Shown one piece after another: positions 36,555 to 47,022 of a DNA stretch of 64,000 nt (position 1 is the first letter of the stretch; every line of letters starts with the position of its first letter). The notes beneath the pieces were generated by a model. The model worked only from the letters and a program-made list of their open reading frames with translations. It did no database searches and had not been told where the DNA came from. The DNA comes from Ilyomonas limi (lineage in GTDB: Bacteria; Bacteroidota; Bacteroidia; Chitinophagales; Chitinophagaceae): assembly GCF_005233845.1 (NCBI RefSeq), contig NZ_SZQL01000001.1:421304-485303 (forward strand), read 5' to 3'. The translations under genes and the position numbers were made by a program.

Positions 36555-38135
36555 ATGGAAAACAATCATCAGACATCCAATGGTGCACATGTACTCACTA
36601 CCCGGCAAGGTCACCCGGTTACCGACAATCAGAATATACGTACTGTTGGCAGTCGCGGACCAGCTACTTTGGAGAATTACCAGTTCATAGAAAAATTGTC
36701 CCACTTCGACCGCGAGCGCGTTCCCGAGCGCGTAGTACATGCCCGGGGTGCCGGTGCTCATGGTTATTTTGAAGCATATGGTACAGTAGGCAATGAACCG
36801 GTATCAAAATACACACGGGCTAAATTGTTTCAGGAAAAAGGAAAACGTACGCCCGTATTTGTACGTTTTTCTACCGTAGCCGGCGGCACCAGTTCGCCCG
36901 AAACCTTGCGCGATCCACGTGGCTTTGCCGTAAAGTTTTATACCGAAGACGGCAACTGGGATCTGGTAGGTAATAACCTTAAAGTATTTTTTATCCGCGA
37001 TGCGATTAAATTTCCCGATTTAATTCACTCACAAAAGCCCGATCCTATTACCAATATTCAAAGTGGTGAGCGCATATTTGATTTTATCAGCCAAACGCCG
37101 GAAGCGATGCACATGGTTACGTTTGTATTTTCGCCCTGGGGTATTCCTGCCAATTACCGGCAAATGCAAGGTTCTGGCGTAAACACGTATAAGTGGGTAA
37201 ACAAAGATGGCCAAGCGGTATTGGTAAAATACCATTGGGAGCCATTGCAAGGCATAAAAAACCTGACACAGGAACAAGCGGAGGCAATACAGGCCAAAAA
37301 CTTCAACCATGCCACGCAGGATTTGTACGAAAACATTAAAGCAGGCAATTTTCCGCAGTGGGAACTGTGCGTGCAAATCATGAGCGATGACGAACATCCC
37401 GAACTGGATTTTGATCCGCTGGACGATACCAAAATTTGGCCGGAAGATCAATTTCCATTCTTACCGGTTGGTAAAATGACATTGAACAAAAATCCGGAAG
37501 ACTATTTTGCCGAAGTAGAACAAGCAGCCTTTGGTACCGGTGTGCTGGTAGATGGTCTTGATTTTAGTGATGATAAAATGCTGCAGGGACGTACTTTCTC
37601 GTATAGCGATACGCAACGCTATCGTGTAGGTACCAACTATTTGCAATTGCCTATTAATGCACCAAAATGCCATATAGCTACCAACCAGCGCAATGGACAA
37701 ATGGCTTATCGCATAGATGCCGCGCCTAATCAAAATCCGCATGTGAATTACGAGCCATCTACGTTGAACGGCTTGCACGAAGCGCAGCCGGCAGGCAAAC
37801 CTTACGAACCTGAATACCATGCAAGGCTGGTTCGCAAAAAGATAGAACGTCAAAACGACTTTAAACAGGCTGGTGAGCGTTTCCGTGCTTTTGAAGATTG
37901 GGAACGCGAAGATTTGATTAAGAACTTAGTTACTACTCTGAAACCGTGTAAAAAGCATATTCAGGATAAGATGGTTGAAATGTTTACACAATGTGATGCC
38001 GAGTATGGCCGCCGTGTAGCTGACGGATTGAAGAATGCAGATAACAATTTGCAAACCGGTCCGATAGGCAGCGGGCACACACAAGATGCGGTGATAGAAG
38101 CTGAAACAGTAGCGCATGAGGCAAAGCCGTACTAA
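36555..38135 (+). CDS. katA: Monofunctional haem catalase
   Basis: A 526-residue catalase that breaks down hydrogen peroxide. The distal His62 lies in [16 protein letters not shown], the distal Asn in [14 protein letters not shown], and the proximal haem Tyr in [36 protein letters not shown] and the [21 protein letters not shown] block are typical of small-subunit catalases. No signal peptide is present, so it is cytoplasmic. A terminator follows at 38254. An exported MsrA on the opposite strand next door fits an oxidative-stress theme. Confidence 0.97.
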   Translation: MENNHQTSNGAHVLTTRQGHPVTDNQNIRTVGSRGPATLENYQFIEKLSHFDRERVPERVVHARGAGAHGYFEAYGTVGNEPVSKYTRAKLFQEKGKRTPVFVRFSTVAGGTSSPETLRDPRGFAVKFYTEDGNWDLVGNNLKVFFIRDAIKFPDLIHSQKPDPITNIQSGERIFDFISQTPEAMHMVTFVFSPWGIPANYRQMQGSGVNTYKWVNKDGQAVLVKYHWEPLQGIKNLTQEQAEAIQAKNFNHATQDLYENIKAGNFPQWELCVQIMSDDEHPELDFDPLDDTKIWPEDQFPFLPVGKMTLNKNPEDYFAEVEQAAFGTGVLVDGLDFSDDKMLQGRTFSYSDTQRYRVGTNYLQLPINAPKCHIATNQRNGQMAYRIDAAPNQNPHVNYEPSTLNGLHEAQPAGKPYEPEYHARLVRKKIERQNDFKQAGERFRAFEDWEREDLIKNLVTTLKPCKKHIQDKMVEMFTQCDAEYGRRVADGLKNADNNLQTGPIGSGHTQDAVIEAETVAHEAKPY

Positions 38136-38253
38136 GGAGCCTGATGTGTTTTATAACCAAATTTAAATAAGTATAAGCCTATTAAGCTGCAAGCGTTGAG
38201 CTTGCAGGCAGAGCCTATAATGTGCTATTAATTTAAATTGGTATAAATAATAT

Positions 38254-38291
38254 AAAGGCTGCTCCGTGATGCGGAGCAGCCTTTATTTTTT
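38254..38291 (+). terminator. Terminator after catalase
   Basis: A perfect 13-bp stem (38254-38266 with 38272-38284), a five-base loop, then TATTTTTTTA. It lies 119 bp after the katA stop and before the convergent msrA end. Confidence 0.9.
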
Positions 38292-38337
38292 TACTATTAA
38301 TCACAACTCTTCATAATCATGTAGCAAAGGGAAAATT

Positions 38338-38991
38338 TTAGTAAAAGTGATCTGGCTTGATGACTTGCGGCAACTCTTTCTGCAGCTCTTGTATTTCGGG
38401 AATACTCACCTGCTGCACATAGCCACTGTTGGGATTATTTTCTATATAATTCTGATGATAATTTTCGGCAGTCCAAAAGGTAGTAAACGGCTTTACTGCC
38501 GCCGCAATCGGCGCTTTATAGCGGGGCTGCATGTTTTTGATATAATTTTCTATTTGCTGTTTTTCATCATTATTTCTATAAAAAACAATAGATCGGTATT
38601 GTGTGCCTATATCGGATCCCTGGCCGTTTACCTGCGTGGGATTTTGTCCTGTAAAATATACTTGCAGCAAAGTGGCATAGCTTACTTCCGCGGGATCGTA
38701 ATATACATTTACGGTTTCGGCATGGCCGGTAGTCCCGGTTTCTACTGTTTCGTAAGTTGGATTTTTGGTGGTGCCGCCTGCATAGCCCGAGACTGCTTCC
38801 TTTACACCCTTAACGCTTTCAAACAGTGCTTCTTCGTGCCAAAAGCAACCCGCCGCAAAGGTAGCCTGCTTGTACTTGCCAAGTTCCTGCGTAGCAGAAT
38901 GTTTGCTAACAGGTATTTTATAGTTTTTCTGGCCGCAGGCAATGATAGTCATTACGCAAAACACTATACAGCCAATAAGCGAAACTTTCAT
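38338..38991 (-). CDS. msrA: Peptide-methionine (S)-S-oxide reductase, lipoprotein form
   Basis: A 217-residue MsrA with catalytic Cys49 in FAAGCFWHEEALF, then VSGYAGGTTKNPTYE, GHAETVNVYYDP, GQGSDIGTQYRS and FWTAENYHQNY. The N-terminus has a lipoprotein signal ending MTIIACG, so it repairs oxidised methionines in envelope proteins rather than in the cytoplasm. No further cysteine follows in the mature chain, so regeneration must use an external reductant with a single-cysteine mechanism. No MsrB domain is fused. Confidence 0.95.
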   Translation of the reverse strand: MKVSLIGCIVFCVMTIIACGQKNYKIPVSKHSATQELGKYKQATFAAGCFWHEEALFESVKGVKEAVSGYAGGTTKNPTYETVETGTTGHAETVNVYYDPAEVSYATLLQVYFTGQNPTQVNGQGSDIGTQYRSIVFYRNNDEKQQIENYIKNMQPRYKAPIAAAVKPFTTFWTAENYHQNYIENNPNSGYVQQVSIPEIQELQKELPQVIKPDHFY

Positions 38992-39230
38992 ACAATAATG
39001 TTTATATGAATATACGTTGAAACGAGTGGCAGCGTTGTTAAAGAATGCTTAGGAGTTGTGTAAGCATAAGCACTCCGATACCGGACTGCATTATTTTATT
39101 TGCATGTTTTTAGAGGCTGTTAAAGAACAGGACCACCTAAGCTTAAAATAGATGAGGTCACGCGAAATATGTCTTTATTAATATTCTTTGAAGCTTGGTG
39201 TCCCTTGTGCCTTTGTGGTTCAAATCTTCC

Positions 39231-40271
39231 TCAATTTACTTTTTTCAGCATCACCAGGTAAGTAGGAAAATGATCGCTGTAACCGCCACGATACGTGTTG
39301 CCATCCCACGTGCGCATAGGGTAGCCTTTGTATTTGCCGATATTCTCCACTAAAAATTCTTTGTTGAAAATATGTGGCTGATAATAAAAATAGCCTTGCT
39401 GTGTTTTATCCAGCCATGTATAGGAAATCATAATTTGGTCAAACAACCCCCAAGCATCCTGATAAGCCAATGTACCAATGCCTTTTTTATACATATTCAC
39501 CCACGGATTGAATAAGCCGCCGGGCTGCACATCTGCTATATTTCCCTTAGCTTTCAATACTTTGGTTACGCTTGGACTTATCGGATCATCATTCAAATCG
39601 CCCATGATAATTGTTTTGGCATGTGCATCATACTTCTGAATGGAATCCAGCATGTTTTTATCTGTTTGCGCAGCCGATAGACGCCCCGGCATACTCCTTT
39701 CTTCACCGCCAAGCCGGCTTGGCCAGTGATTGACAAACACATGCACGGTATCACCATCCAATATACCTTTTACCCACAAAATATCTCTGGTAAAATAAGC
39801 AGACTTTGCACCTTCGGGCAACTGCACAAACAGTTTGGTACTTGCTAAAACCCTGAAGTATTTTGGATTATATAAAAAGCCTACATCCACGCCTCTGGCA
39901 TCTCTGGAGTCGTAATGTACAATTTTGTAATTACGATTGGTGAGCAGCGGATGATGCACCAAATCGTTCAACACCGTGTCATTTTCTATTTCGGCAACGC
40001 CAATGATAGCCGGCCCATCGGGATTTATATCCGTTCCTATTTGCGACAATACAGTGGCGAGATGTTGTACTTTATCGAGGTAAATTTTGCCGGTATAGTT
40101 TTTAGCGCCGGTAGGTAAAAAGTCATCATCATTTACCAGTTTATTGTCTATCGTGTCATAAAAATTCTCCAGATTATAAAAGGCAACAATAGCCGTTTTA
40201 TACGTCTGCTTTTGGGCAAACAGCAATGATGAAGAAAGAACGAAAAAGTGTAGTAAAAAGAGCTTTATCAT
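39231..40271 (-). CDS. Exported endonuclease/exonuclease/phosphatase family protein
   Basis: A 346-residue protein with a signal peptide (FVLSSSLLFAQ). The EEP fold is clear: IVAFYNLENFYDT with the first Asn, IIGVAEIENDTVL with the metal Glu, VFVNHWPSRLGGEE, IIMGDLNDDPIS with Asp-Asn, and a C-terminal GGYSDHFPTYLV with the Asp-His pair. Secreted members are mostly nucleases. It is divergently arranged to a TonB receptor and lamin-tail lipoprotein, a layout that suggests cleavage of external DNA or RNA to obtain phosphate or nucleosides. Confidence 0.92.
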   Translation of the reverse strand: MIKLFLLHFFVLSSSLLFAQKQTYKTAIVAFYNLENFYDTIDNKLVNDDDFLPTGAKNYTGKIYLDKVQHLATVLSQIGTDINPDGPAIIGVAEIENDTVLNDLVHHPLLTNRNYKIVHYDSRDARGVDVGFLYNPKYFRVLASTKLFVQLPEGAKSAYFTRDILWVKGILDGDTVHVFVNHWPSRLGGEERSMPGRLSAAQTDKNMLDSIQKYDAHAKTIIMGDLNDDPISPSVTKVLKAKGNIADVQPGGLFNPWVNMYKKGIGTLAYQDAWGLFDQIMISYTWLDKTQQGYFYYQPHIFNKEFLVENIGKYKGYPMRTWDGNTYRGGYSDHFPTYLVMLKKVN

Positions 40272-40351
40272 GTTTGTTTAAAGGTGGTGGCAAACTTACA
40301 TTGGTAATACAGGGTTAAGCGCTTAAAAAAATATTATAATTTACCACCATA

Positions 40352-40359
40352 TATATTTG
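40352..40359 (+). promoter_or_regulatory. Possible -7 box for the TonB receptor
   Basis: TATATTTG matches TAnnTTTG, 49 bp before the receptor start, within the 137-bp gap separating the divergent nuclease. No -33 TTTG is visible. Confidence 0.35.
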
Positions 40360-40408
40360 TAATAGCTTTTTTCTACTTTGCACAGTAAAACCAAAACGAA
40401 TTTTCTAC

Positions 40409-43003
40409 GTGAGAAAATTGCTACTCCTGTTTTCTTGTATTGTATTGTGTAAGGTGATGCAGGCACAAAAATATTTTAACCCTGATACCGCTGATTTCAC
40501 TGAACGGCCAGACACTATTATAGCCGAAGAACTGAAGGATAATGTACTGGATAATATCCCAACTATATCGCTCAGCGATGAAGATTTGAGCGATGCGGCT
40601 GCACAAAATATTTCTTCACAACTCACGGCTGGCCGCGATCCGTTTTATAATGCGGCTGCTTTCAATTTTAGCCCGGCACGTTTTCGTATAAGGGGCTACG
40701 ATGGCACTTTTGCTGCTGTTTACATCAATGGCTTGCCAATGGATAACCTGGATGATGGTTATACACCGTGGGGTTTGTGGGGCGGCTTGAATGATGTGTT
40801 CCGTAACCGCGAGGTAAACTTTGGAAACCGCTACACCACCTTTGCTTTTGGTGATGTGGGCACCAATACCAACTTCGACATCCGCGCCAGCAAACAACGT
40901 AAGCAAACGAGCATTGGCTATGCTTTATCCAATCGTAACTACACACATCGCATTATACTTACGCACAACACCGGCTTGAACAAAAGGGGCTGGGCTTTTT
41001 CTTTTTCGGGTAGTCGCAGATATGCGGATGAAGGATATATTCCCGGCACGTATTACAATGGTTGGAGTTGGTTTGCAGCGGTTGATAAAAAGCTGGGACA
41101 AAAGCAATTACTATCTTTTGCAGCCTTTGCAGCACCAACCGAAAACGGGCGGCAAACATCTGCCACACAAGAGATGATGACACTTGCCGGTTCGCATTAT
41201 TATAACCCATCGTGGGGATATCAAAATGGCAAAAAGCGTAATGCTAATGTTGCAAAAACGAACCAGCCGGTACTCCTTCTTACACATGAGTATCGCATTT
41301 CCAACAAAACGGCTTTGCTTACTGCTGCTTCGTATTCTTTTGGTGAGCGTTCTATATCGGGAATAGATTGGTATAATGCGCCCGATCCGCGACCGAACTA
41401 TTACCGTTATTTGCCCAGTTTTTATGCAGCAGATAATTCCGCATTGGCGCAACAGCTTACAGATGTATTAAGCACTAATGAATCGGCAAGACAAATCAAC
41501 TGGAACAACTTATACAACGTTAATCGCGATAATACCACCACAGTTGATAATGCAAATGGTATTGCAGGCAATGTTATCACGGATAACCGTTCTTTTTATA
41601 TTTTGGGCGAAAGAGTTACCAATGTACAGCGCTTTACAGCAAGTACAACAATTAATGCAAAGCTGAGCGAACACATAGATATAACTGGCGGCATTAGCTA
41701 TCAGTTGGCGAGAAATAATTATTTCCAGCGTATTGCCGATTTGCTTGGCGGACAATTTTGGATAGATTTAAACCAGTTTGCACAGCGTAATTTTCCTAAT
41801 AATGTAAATGCTTATCAAAACGATTTAAACCATCCAAACCGCATTGTGTATAAGGGGGATCAATATGGTTACAATTACAACATTAATATCAATAAACCGC
41901 AGGAATGGGCACAACTGGTTTTTAAGTTTAGGAAGATAGATTTTTTTGTTGCGGGCGAGGTGTCGCAAACAAAGTTTTGGCGTGTAGGTAACGTACGTAA
42001 TGGTTTATTTCCCAACAATTCTTATGGTAAATCGGAAGTACACATTTTTGATAACTATGCAGCAAAAGGTGGTGTAACTTATAAAATAAACGGGCGCAAT
42101 TATTTGTATATAAATGGTGCGCTGTTAACACGGGCGCCTTACTACGATAACATATATGTATCGCCACGCACACGCGATTTTGTGCAGGATAGTTTACAAA
42201 GCGAAGCCATTAAAACAATAGAAGGCGGTTATGTACTAAATGCACCCAATGTTAAAGTGCGTATTTCAGGCTATTACACCAGCATGAAAAACGGTTTCAA
42301 TGTGCTTACTTTTTACCACGATCAATACCAGGATTTTGTCAACTATGCATTGAGCCATATAGATCGCTTGTATTTTGGTGGTGAGTTTGGTATAGAAGCT
42401 AAAGTAGCACGCAATGTTACTGCTAATGCGGCTGCTGCAATTGGGAGGTATTATTACAATAGTCGCCAGAAAGCAACAGTAACAGTAGATAATACCGCTG
42501 ATATTGTATCGGAAGATGAGATTTACAGCAAAAATTATCGCATTGCCGGCACACCACAAGAGGCTTACAGCGGGGGCATTACGTACCGTTCACCTAAGTT
42601 TTGGTTTGTAAGTCTTACGGGTAATTATTTCAGCCAAATGTGGCTCGATTTTAACCCGTTGCGCCGCACGTATGTTGCTACTGATGGCGTAACCGATGTT
42701 GGCAGCGAAAAGGCGCATACAATACTCGACCAGACACGCCTCGATAATCAATATACACTCGACTTTTATGGTGGTTATTCATGGCGCGTTAAGCATACTT
42801 ACATTGATAAACGGGCACTGTATGTCGTGATTAATGCCGGTGTAAATAATTTGCTGAATAATACAGATATTATCACTGGTGGTTACGAGCAGTTGCGCTA
42901 CGATTTTTCAGCCTCTTCCGAGCAAAACTTAAGCAGGTTTCCACCAAAGTATTATTATGCTTATGGGTTGAATTACTTCATCAGTCTGCAGGTACGGTTT
43001 TAA
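40409..43003 (+). CDS. TonB-dependent outer-membrane receptor
   Basis: An 864-residue receptor starting at GTG 40409, the only start consistent with the signal peptide (LLLFSCIVLCKVMQAQ). A plug domain spans roughly residues 50-170 (SSQLTAGRDPFYNAAAFNFSP, FRIRGYDGTFAAVYINGLPM, EVNFGNRYTTFAFGDVG), followed by a long barrel ending in aromatic YFISLQVRF. It lacks the N-terminal carboxypeptidase-like domain of SusC proteins. The next gene is a DUF5689/lamin-tail lipoprotein 46 bp later, which probably acts as its surface partner. The opposite-strand nuclease hints at nucleic-acid or phosphate compounds as cargo. Confidence 0.93.
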   Translation: MRKLLLLFSCIVLCKVMQAQKYFNPDTADFTERPDTIIAEELKDNVLDNIPTISLSDEDLSDAAAQNISSQLTAGRDPFYNAAAFNFSPARFRIRGYDGTFAAVYINGLPMDNLDDGYTPWGLWGGLNDVFRNREVNFGNRYTTFAFGDVGTNTNFDIRASKQRKQTSIGYALSNRNYTHRIILTHNTGLNKRGWAFSFSGSRRYADEGYIPGTYYNGWSWFAAVDKKLGQKQLLSFAAFAAPTENGRQTSATQEMMTLAGSHYYNPSWGYQNGKKRNANVAKTNQPVLLLTHEYRISNKTALLTAASYSFGERSISGIDWYNAPDPRPNYYRYLPSFYAADNSALAQQLTDVLSTNESARQINWNNLYNVNRDNTTTVDNANGIAGNVITDNRSFYILGERVTNVQRFTASTTINAKLSEHIDITGGISYQLARNNYFQRIADLLGGQFWIDLNQFAQRNFPNNVNAYQNDLNHPNRIVYKGDQYGYNYNININKPQEWAQLVFKFRKIDFFVAGEVSQTKFWRVGNVRNGLFPNNSYGKSEVHIFDNYAAKGGVTYKINGRNYLYINGALLTRAPYYDNIYVSPRTRDFVQDSLQSEAIKTIEGGYVLNAPNVKVRISGYYTSMKNGFNVLTFYHDQYQDFVNYALSHIDRLYFGGEFGIEAKVARNVTANAAAAIGRYYYNSRQKATVTVDNTADIVSEDEIYSKNYRIAGTPQEAYSGGITYRSPKFWFVSLTGNYFSQMWLDFNPLRRTYVATDGVTDVGSEKAHTILDQTRLDNQYTLDFYGGYSWRVKHTYIDKRALYVVINAGVNNLLNNTDIITGGYEQLRYDFSASSEQNLSRFPPKYYYAYGLNYFISLQVRF

Positions 43004-43049
43004 TAATACTATTTCATCTACCTAAACCATTCTTATAAAACAACAATGC

Positions 43050-45044
43050 ATGAAAACGAAAAAAACGTTGCTACTAAATGCTGCTATTCTTTTGATTGTT
43101 ATAACCTTTAATGTAGTTATCTCCTGCAACAAAAAATTTGATACACCGCCCATTTATATTCCACCTAATATAACTGCCAATACTACAATTGCTGCATTAA
43201 AAGCGGTGCATACAAGCGGTCATGCAGACTCTATAGAAACGGATGCAATTATTGCAGGTGTGGTGATTGCCAACGACTCTTCAGGTAACTTTTACAAACA
43301 AATTATTATACAGGATTCTACCGCCGGCATTGCAGTAAGTATTGATGATAATAATTTATACACTTCCTTTCCCATTGGCCGCAAAGTATATGTGCAATTG
43401 AACGGTTTGTATATAAATGACGATGGCGGATTGATATACCTTGGAACTTCGCCCGATGCCGGTGGCAGGCTTACCGGCATACCCAGCCGCCTGAAGGATA
43501 AATATTTGATAAAAGGAGAATTGCATATACCCATTATACCTGCTGATGTAACAGTACAGGATTTAAAAAGCGATAATGATAAATATGCTTATACGCTGAT
43601 AAGGCTGAACAACTTTGAAGTGAAAACAACTGATACCGCTAAAACGTATGCTAATGCAGTAAATAAAACCGATGCAAGTATTACTGTAAAAAATTGTGCA
43701 GGCGATACAATGGTAGTGCGCAGCAGCGGTTATGCTGCTTTTGCAGGTATTAATGTGCCTAATGGCAATGGCTCGCTAACGGCAGTATATGTATATTACA
43801 AAAGTGCGTACAACAGCCGTATTACACCACAGATAATGATTCGAGATACAGCCGATATGCAGTTTGCCGGCACGCGTTGCGGTGGTAATGTGCCGCCTGC
43901 TAATGGTGCGCTGATAAGTATAAAAGAGCTACGTGCAATGTACAACGGCAGTGATATAAAACTGGGTGCTTATAAGATTGGCGGCGTGGTTATTTCTGAT
44001 GCGGATAACAAAAATGTATCCAATGGTTCGGTGGTATTGCAGGATGGTGACCGTGGGATTTCCGTTTATTTTGGTGGTACGGTTACTTACAACATCGGCG
44101 ATTCTATTGTGCTGGATGTAAATAACGATTCGTTAATAAATTATCGTGGTTCGCTGGAAATAAAAACACCTTACGGCACAGCAAAACCGACTGCTGTTGC
44201 AACTGGCATTCCTGTTTTTCCTAAAGAAACGACTATACAACAATTAAAAGATAGTCTTTCTAACGTAGAATTTACATTAGTAAAAATAAAAGGTGCAACA
44301 GCTAGTGGCAGCACCACTTACAGCGGTAGTCAAATGCTTACTGATGCTTCGGGCAACATTACTTTATACACCAGTCCATCGGCTGCATTTGCGGGCAGTA
44401 ATTTGCCGGGCAGTGCTAACGATTGGACAGGTTATGGCAGCTTTTACAACGCCACACCACAGTTCCAAATCCGCAATATAAGCGATGTTGCTGGCGCAAT
44501 GGTAGTGTCGCCCACAGGCGGTTCAGACCTTCTTATATCTGAATATGTGGAAGGATCTTCCAATAATAAATACCTGGAGATTTATAACGCCGGTGCTGCA
44601 GCCGCAGATCTTTCAAAATATCATATTAAGCTGTACACAAACGGGCATGATGCAGCGCATGGTGCCGATAACAGTGGCAGGCTGGATTCTGTTTCGGGCA
44701 CCGCTTCTTTAGCGCCCGGCGCATTGCTGGTTTTTAGCACAACCGCAGCATCGCTTACATTGCCGGCTGGTGTGGTGGCTTATCCCACTTCGGTTTGCAA
44801 CTTTAATGGCAACGATGCTATTACACTTGAGAAAAATGGCGTTGTAATAGATGTATTTGGTGATGTAGGCACCGATCCCGGCACAAGCTGGACGATTGCC
44901 GGTAATAGTAAAGCTGCTACTGATAAAACAGTACGCCGTAAAACAGGTATTATACAAGGCAATACCGATTGGACTTCCTCAGCGGCTAACGAATGGATAG
45001 TAATTATTTCAATTAATGATGTATCTGACCTGGGAATACGATAA
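43050..45044 (+). CDS. DUF5689/lamin-tail surface lipoprotein
   Basis: A 664-residue lipoprotein with lipobox VVISC near residue 26. Two copies of an OB-like DUF5689 domain are visible (about 40-270: TIAALKAVHTSG, IIAGVVIANDSSGNFYKQIIIQDS; and about 285-490: LISIKELRAMYNGSD, GGVVISDADNKN). A lamin-tail domain occupies the C-terminus (DLLISEYVEGSSNNKYLEIYNAG, FNGNDAITLEKNGVVIDVFG). Lamin-tail domains often accompany secreted nucleases in Bacteroidota. It probably binds ligand at the surface for the TonB receptor just upstream. Confidence 0.87.
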   Translation: MKTKKTLLLNAAILLIVITFNVVISCNKKFDTPPIYIPPNITANTTIAALKAVHTSGHADSIETDAIIAGVVIANDSSGNFYKQIIIQDSTAGIAVSIDDNNLYTSFPIGRKVYVQLNGLYINDDGGLIYLGTSPDAGGRLTGIPSRLKDKYLIKGELHIPIIPADVTVQDLKSDNDKYAYTLIRLNNFEVKTTDTAKTYANAVNKTDASITVKNCAGDTMVVRSSGYAAFAGINVPNGNGSLTAVYVYYKSAYNSRITPQIMIRDTADMQFAGTRCGGNVPPANGALISIKELRAMYNGSDIKLGAYKIGGVVISDADNKNVSNGSVVLQDGDRGISVYFGGTVTYNIGDSIVLDVNNDSLINYRGSLEIKTPYGTAKPTAVATGIPVFPKETTIQQLKDSLSNVEFTLVKIKGATASGSTTYSGSQMLTDASGNITLYTSPSAAFAGSNLPGSANDWTGYGSFYNATPQFQIRNISDVAGAMVVSPTGGSDLLISEYVEGSSNNKYLEIYNAGAAAADLSKYHIKLYTNGHDAAHGADNSGRLDSVSGTASLAPGALLVFSTTAASLTLPAGVVAYPTSVCNFNGNDAITLEKNGVVIDVFGDVGTDPGTSWTIAGNSKAATDKTVRRKTGIIQGNTDWTSSAANEWIVIISINDVSDLGIR

Positions 45045-45372
45045 TTCTTTTCAACTGCAGAGATGCTTAAACACGAAGCCTGATGCTATATTAAAAATGT
45101 TCCGAATATAGTAAGGTTGGAGCCTTTTAGCATAATCCTACTCATCTGCATTATCGCCCGAAATTCTCCGTCATTTAATCCCAATTGCACATAAGGAATT
45201 GATTTGTAGAATTATTTGCTCATAAGCTAATCCGCTTTTTAAACATTCTGTTAATTGCATCTGCAACTGAACGATGCAATTAACAGAGACGGTATTCTAA
45301 AACAGGTTTATAGAGCAATGGCACGGTTTTGCTTTACACTAAAGCATTATTAACCTAATTAATAAAATTTTT
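45045..45372. other. Intergenic stretch without recognised features
   Basis: This 328-bp gap is AT-rich. I see no ORF with coding character, no terminator with a T-run, and no promoter matching the usual pattern. Confidence 0.4.
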
Positions 45373-45828
45373 ATGGCAACGACTACAGAAATCTCATCTG
45401 TACTGAAGGATCTGGTACAGATCAATGTTGACCGCTATAATGGTTGTCAAAAAGCAATAGAAGACGTTCAGGATTCCGACCTGAAAGACATGTTCAGACG
45501 TATGGGCGAGCAAAGCCTTAATTTTAAAAACGAACTGGAAAGATTTGGTGGCAGCGATGTGCACATTCCAACTGATGAAACGTCAGCAGCCAGTAAAGTG
45601 CACCGCACCTGGATTGATATAAAATCGGCATTTACCGGCAAAGATCGTCATTCGGTATTGGCAGCTGCCGAAACCGGTGAAGATACGATTCTTAAAACGT
45701 ACAGGGAGGCACTGGAAGACACCAGTGGTATGCCTACCGATCTGATGCAGGTAGTACAACGGCAAAAACAGGAATTGCAACAATCGCACAACATGGTAAA
45801 AGCATTACGCGACAGCAGGCTAAGTTAA
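45373..45828 (+). CDS. PA2169-type four-helix-bundle protein (DUF2383)
   Basis: A 151-residue, almost fully helical protein with the ferritin-like pattern of the PA2169/DUF2383 family: LKDLVQINVDRYNGCQKAIEDVQDSDLKDMFRRM, NFKNELERFGG, HRTWIDIKSAFTGKD, AAETGEDTILKTYREALED, and LMQVVQRQKQELQQSHNMVKALRD. It has no signal peptide. Relatives are often induced by stress, but their activity is not known. It stands alone with a terminator 32 bp after the stop. Confidence 0.9.
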   Translation: MATTTEISSVLKDLVQINVDRYNGCQKAIEDVQDSDLKDMFRRMGEQSLNFKNELERFGGSDVHIPTDETSAASKVHRTWIDIKSAFTGKDRHSVLAAAETGEDTILKTYREALEDTSGMPTDLMQVVQRQKQELQQSHNMVKALRDSRLS

Positions 45829-45860
45829 TACAGTCCTACCCAGATTATTGATATGTGAGT

Positions 45861-45889
45861 GGCTTCTTCTGCAAAGAAGAAGCCTTTTG
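45861..45889 (+). terminator. Terminator shared by convergent genes
   Basis: A perfect 10-bp stem, GGCTTCTTCT (45861-45870) with its complement (45875-45884), then TTTT. It ends the PA2169-type gene; the convergent EamA gene ends at 45892. Confidence 0.8.
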
Positions 45890-45891
45890 GT

Positions 45892-46794
45892 TTACGCAAC
45901 AGCAGCATCCTCTATTACTATATCATTTCCTTTCTTGCGCATACTGCGTAGCATTTGTATAACAACTGCTGTTATGATAAGTAAAAAACCTATGTAAAAG
46001 CTATAGTTGAAATATTTGTTTTCGTGGTTGATTGCAAAGGCGAGCAGGATGCCATATACCGGCTCGAGCGTGGTAGTAAGATTTACAGTAAAAGCACTTA
46101 CTTTTTTCAATGCGCTGATATATAAATCGTATGTTACTACAGTGCAAAGCCAGCTTAATATCAGCAGCCAAAGCCAATCTTCTTTAGTAGGAAAAAGAGA
46201 GCGTGCCGGAAACAAATGGTTATATAACGGCATTAATGCAGAGATGCAAATAAATGCACCGGTTATCTGATACAATGTAACCGTTTGCGGGCGATAGCCG
46301 GTTACATATTTTTTGTTCAGCACCGATGCAAACACTATAAACAGTGCAGCCAGCAGTCCTATGTAAATGCCGGTGGAAAAATCCAGATTGGAGAAATAAA
46401 TGAGCGCAATACCCATGAGTGCCAGCAAGCCTAAACTTATCTCAAACAAGCTGATACGTCTTTTGAAAAATATAGGTTCTATAAATGCAGAAAGCAAGGC
46501 CGTAGTAGCCAGGCAAGTAAGTGCAATAGACACATTGGAATATTTGATGCTGCCATAAAAACAAAGCCAGTGCAAACCAACAAGGCAACCTATTGAAGCT
46601 ATTTTTATAAAATCCTTGCCACTTAATTTTCTGATTTCTTTGTTTCGAAAACTTAGCAGCCATAAAGTAGTAATAGTAATAAGCAAACGCCACCACACCA
46701 GCAAGCCTTCGTTCAAAGAAATAAGGCTACCCAGCACACCCGTAAACCCCCACAAAAAAATAGCGATGTGCAGTTTGAATAAGGCCGATTTCAT
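45892..46794 (-). CDS. EamA/DMT-family transporter
   Basis: A 300-residue inner-membrane protein with ten hydrophobic segments in two EamA repeats: LHIAIFLWGFTGVLGSLIS opens the first, and FIVFASVLNKKYV and KVSAFTVNLTTTLEPVYGILLAF mark the second. The family exports metabolites or amino acids. ATG 46794 (MKSALFKLH) is preferred to the upstream ATG 46830, which would add twelve residues before the first conserved helix. Substrate unknown. Confidence 0.88.
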   Translation of the reverse strand: MKSALFKLHIAIFLWGFTGVLGSLISLNEGLLVWWRLLITITTLWLLSFRNKEIRKLSGKDFIKIASIGCLVGLHWLCFYGSIKYSNVSIALTCLATTALLSAFIEPIFFKRRISLFEISLGLLALMGIALIYFSNLDFSTGIYIGLLAALFIVFASVLNKKYVTGYRPQTVTLYQITGAFICISALMPLYNHLFPARSLFPTKEDWLWLLILSWLCTVVTYDLYISALKKVSAFTVNLTTTLEPVYGILLAFAINHENKYFNYSFYIGFLLIITAVVIQMLRSMRKKGNDIVIEDAAVA

Positions 46795-47022
46795 GGGGCA
46801 AAGTAAGGCAAACAAAAAATTGCGGTACAATATATTTCTCTTTGGGTATTTTCACCGCGGCGAATTATTGCTCAGGGATTACACGGATGAATACAGGTGT
46901 TTTTTCTTTTATTTCATCTTAAACTTATCAAACAATAATTTAAAATATGCTGCGGAACGCTGCGTAAACTTCTGTTGCCCGCGGTGAGAAAAATAGCAGT
47001 ATTTCTTATAAATAAAAACAAT

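Noticed and set aside
38347-39009. A 220-codon plus-strand frame opposite msrA
   Set aside because: Long, but it is the exact complement of a convincing MsrA lipoprotein; hydrophobic runs arise from the antisense of charged codons.
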